In this document: positions 21,426-22,718 of the stretch, in pieces
Layout: the number at the start of each line of letters is the position of its first letter
Position numbering within the stretch: the first letter of the stretch is position 1
Virus record (IMG/VR): IMGVR_UViG_3300042554_000610
Span: 1-22,718 of that record
From: a virus
DNA: 22,718 nt
Reading direction: 5' to 3' (one strand)
Made by a program: the position numbers and the translations under genes
Notes under the pieces: model-generated
The model's input: only the letters and a program-made list of their open reading frames with translations
The model's database searches: none
What the model was told of the DNA's origin: nothing

Positions 21426-21878
21426 TTATGCAACTACTTCAAATAGTGGGTTGTCGTTCAAGTATACTGGGCGTCCAAAACTGTAATCATATGTAAGTGC
21501 ATCATGACATACTATGTTTTGTTCTACTATATGGCGCAGATCTTCTCTGCCACATAATAAACGTTCACGACATAGTGCTACATTATCTGGCATAAGGTCC
21601 ACACCAAATATGGTACTGAGTGCTGTTTCAAAATCATGTCCATTTTCCAGTTTACGTATCAAAACTTCTCCTAGAAATTGGCCATCACCACAACTGTTAT
21701 CCAGAAAAGTTTTAGCAGGATCTGTAAACAGTTCCTCAGGTAACTGTTCGAGTATTTCCTGCACCAGTGGTGTGGGTGTAAACACTTCGCCAGTGGCCTT
21801 GACTCGCAATCGGTCACGGTCAATACCGCTCATGTAACTGCGATTGCGAATGTGGCTAATACACTTGTTAATGTCCAT
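21426..21878 (-). CDS. AdoMet-binding half of a putative N6-adenine methyltransferase
   Basis: A 150-aa protein from ATG 21878 (MDINKCISHIRNRSYMSGID); a TTG at 21896 is rejected. It has the pre-motif-I segment ATGEVFTPTPLVQEILEQL, motif I FLDNSCGDGQFLGEVLIRKL (AdoMet-binding) and the following acidic strand FGVDLMPDNVALCRERLL. The chain then ends at VYLNDNPLFEVVA with no (D/N)PPY catalytic motif. From memory, marine T4-like phages carry a protein of this sequence type and length (IRNRSYM-G-DRDRLRVKATGEVFTP). It overlaps the NPPY-containing upstream gene by 11 nt. It may be a non-catalytic partner, or the two may form one active enzyme. Confidence 0.8.
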   Translation of the reverse strand: MDINKCISHIRNRSYMSGIDRDRLRVKATGEVFTPTPLVQEILEQLPEELFTDPAKTFLDNSCGDGQFLGEVLIRKLENGHDFETALSTIFGVDLMPDNVALCRERLLCGREDLRHIVEQNIVCHDALTYDYSFGRPVYLNDNPLFEVVA

Positions 21879-22718
21879 AAGTAGGAAGACGCTCAATAAT
21901 AGCTTTACTGATTGTATGCTGATTATTCCTGGCTGTCAACATCTTTCTAACTTCTGCAACAATTTCATCTGATTGTAACCAATTTTTTAACGCCTGGGCT
22001 TCGTCTTTGGTTTGGCACTCAAAAGCAAATGTCCACATACTCCAAGGTTTCCCGGTATTAGCCAATATTGCACAGTTAAATTTACCAAGACTTGGTGTGT
22101 GATTCACTACTACAATATAAGGAGCTGTGGATTTCTTTCTGCTTTTATTGACTTTCTTTGCATTAACTTTCTTAAAGATAACTTGGTCATTCTTATGTAC
22201 TTTGAAAATAACTTCAAGACCATTGGGATCTTCTGCTCCCATGGCAATGGCTCCATCTCCTTTGATGGTTTGTAATCGTGGTCTTTCCGGATACAACAAT
22301 GGCATAGAATCCAATGGGTCAATGATGTCATCAACTTGATTATTAGTTGACTTACTTGCTAAGACATAATGTAAATTATCATAGGAAACACGAAAATGGT
22401 CACTGATATTTTCACTGATAAATGAACTGTGTTTACGAACACGAGAATTATGAAACTTTAATTTATTATGTGCACTTTCTAAATCCAATGGCATAACACA
22501 AGCCACTAGGTTACCCAGGTCCAGTGCTCGCTCGAAAAACTTGGCATACAACATGACCTGTCCATCTGTATACGGAGGATTCATCACCACACCATCAAAT
22601 TTCATATCTTCCTCAATTTCTGTAATAACATGACATCCAAGACTGTTGGCAATGTCTGTTTTATGTGCATGATCTGAGTACAGAGTAATCTGTTCAGGAT
22701 CAACTTGGTATGTGTGTA
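21868..22718 (-). CDS. Putative N6-adenine DNA methyltransferase (NPPY), N-terminus beyond window
   Basis: The frame is open to the right edge. At least 282 residues are visible, so the ATG at 22605 is internal. Motif IV MNPPYTDG, with the catalytic NPPY of amino-methyltransferases, lies about 45 residues into the visible part. It is preceded by a strand with ITLYSDHAHKTDIANSLGC, as in motif II-III regions. The C-terminal half (YIVVVNHTPSLGKFNCAILA, KPWSMWTFAFECQTKDEAQA) resembles the target-recognition part of Type IIG/Mod-like enzymes. The protein likely methylates adenine in phage DNA, perhaps to evade host restriction. Motif I must lie beyond the edge or be supplied by the partner gene downstream. 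Confidence 0.8.
   Translation of the reverse strand, partial: HTYQVDPEQITLYSDHAHKTDIANSLGCHVITEIEEDMKFDGVVMNPPYTDGQVMLYAKFFERALDLGNLVACVMPLDLESAHNKLKFHNSRVRKHSSFISENISDHFRVSYDNLHYVLASKSTNNQVDDIIDPLDSMPLLYPERPRLQTIKGDGAIAMGAEDPNGLEVIFKVHKNDQVIFKKVNAKKVNKSRKKSTAPYIVVVNHTPSLGKFNCAILANTGKPWSMWTFAFECQTKDEAQALKNWLQSDEIVAEVRKMLTARNNQHTISKAIIERLPTYGH

Noticed and set aside
22012-22339. Plus-strand frames opposite the methyltransferase gene
   Set aside because: They are antisense to a frame with clear NPPY methyltransferase motifs and have no ribosome site.

Overview
The window looks like part of the genome of a T4-like myovirus (Caudoviricetes) of the marine or freshwater type related to cyanophages and pelagic myoviruses. 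The evidence is a set of T4-type replication proteins (DnaB-family replicative helicase like gp41, zinc/TOPRIM primase like gp61, UvsW-like SF2 helicase), T4-type late promoters (TATAAATA), collagen-like tail fibres, and a dense gene layout with ATGA and TAATG overlaps. All genes but one lie on the minus strand, so transcription runs from high to low coordinates. I see no photosynthesis or other host-marker gene, no tRNA and no CRISPR array, so the host cannot be named from this window. Function calls rest on motifs and on memory of related phage proteins; no database was searched.

Layout, left to right. (1) 1-2142: small late or unknown genes, including a probable assembly/core protein cut by the left edge, a coiled-coil membrane-anchored protein, and a 91-aa protein with its own late promoter and intrinsic terminator. 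(2) 2200-5138: a four-gene operon behind a perfect late promoter. Three of its proteins start with T4 internal-head-protein-like peptides ending in a gp21-type (L/I)xE site. One is a low-complexity protein, one a nucleotidyltransferase-fold protein and one a KxDG ligase-like protein. (3) 5178-7554: primase and helicase, led by a sigma70-type promoter inside an 11-bp inverted repeat. (4) 7600-12186: tail-fibre cluster with two collagen-like proteins. (5) 12209-12580: the only plus-strand gene, facing the fibre cluster across two crossing late promoters. (6) 12560-17309: a recombination/replication operon: a HARP-like protein, UvsW, two conserved unknowns, a zinc-finger protein and a 192-aa protein resembling a miniature DnaE active site. 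(7) 17394-20819: a seven-gene operon headed by an AAA+ ATPase, with a bL12-C-terminal-domain-like and a ribbon-helix-helix-like protein, closed by a strong terminator. (8) 20921-22718: a short zinc-ribbon gene, a SWIM zinc-finger gene and two adjacent adenine-methyltransferase-like genes, one cut by the right edge.

Two promoter classes separate the gene groups. Late TATAAATA elements precede virion-type genes. Sigma70-like TTGAC(T/A/C) - 17/18 nt - TATAAT/TATACT promoters precede replication and takeover genes. At four of the latter the -10 box sits only 6-7 nt before the ATG, which predicts leaderless mRNAs.

The most interesting system is the putative packaged and injected nucleotidyltransferase plus ligase-like pair at 2200-4052. 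Next come the mini-DnaE, the leaderless early promoters and the split methyltransferase pair.
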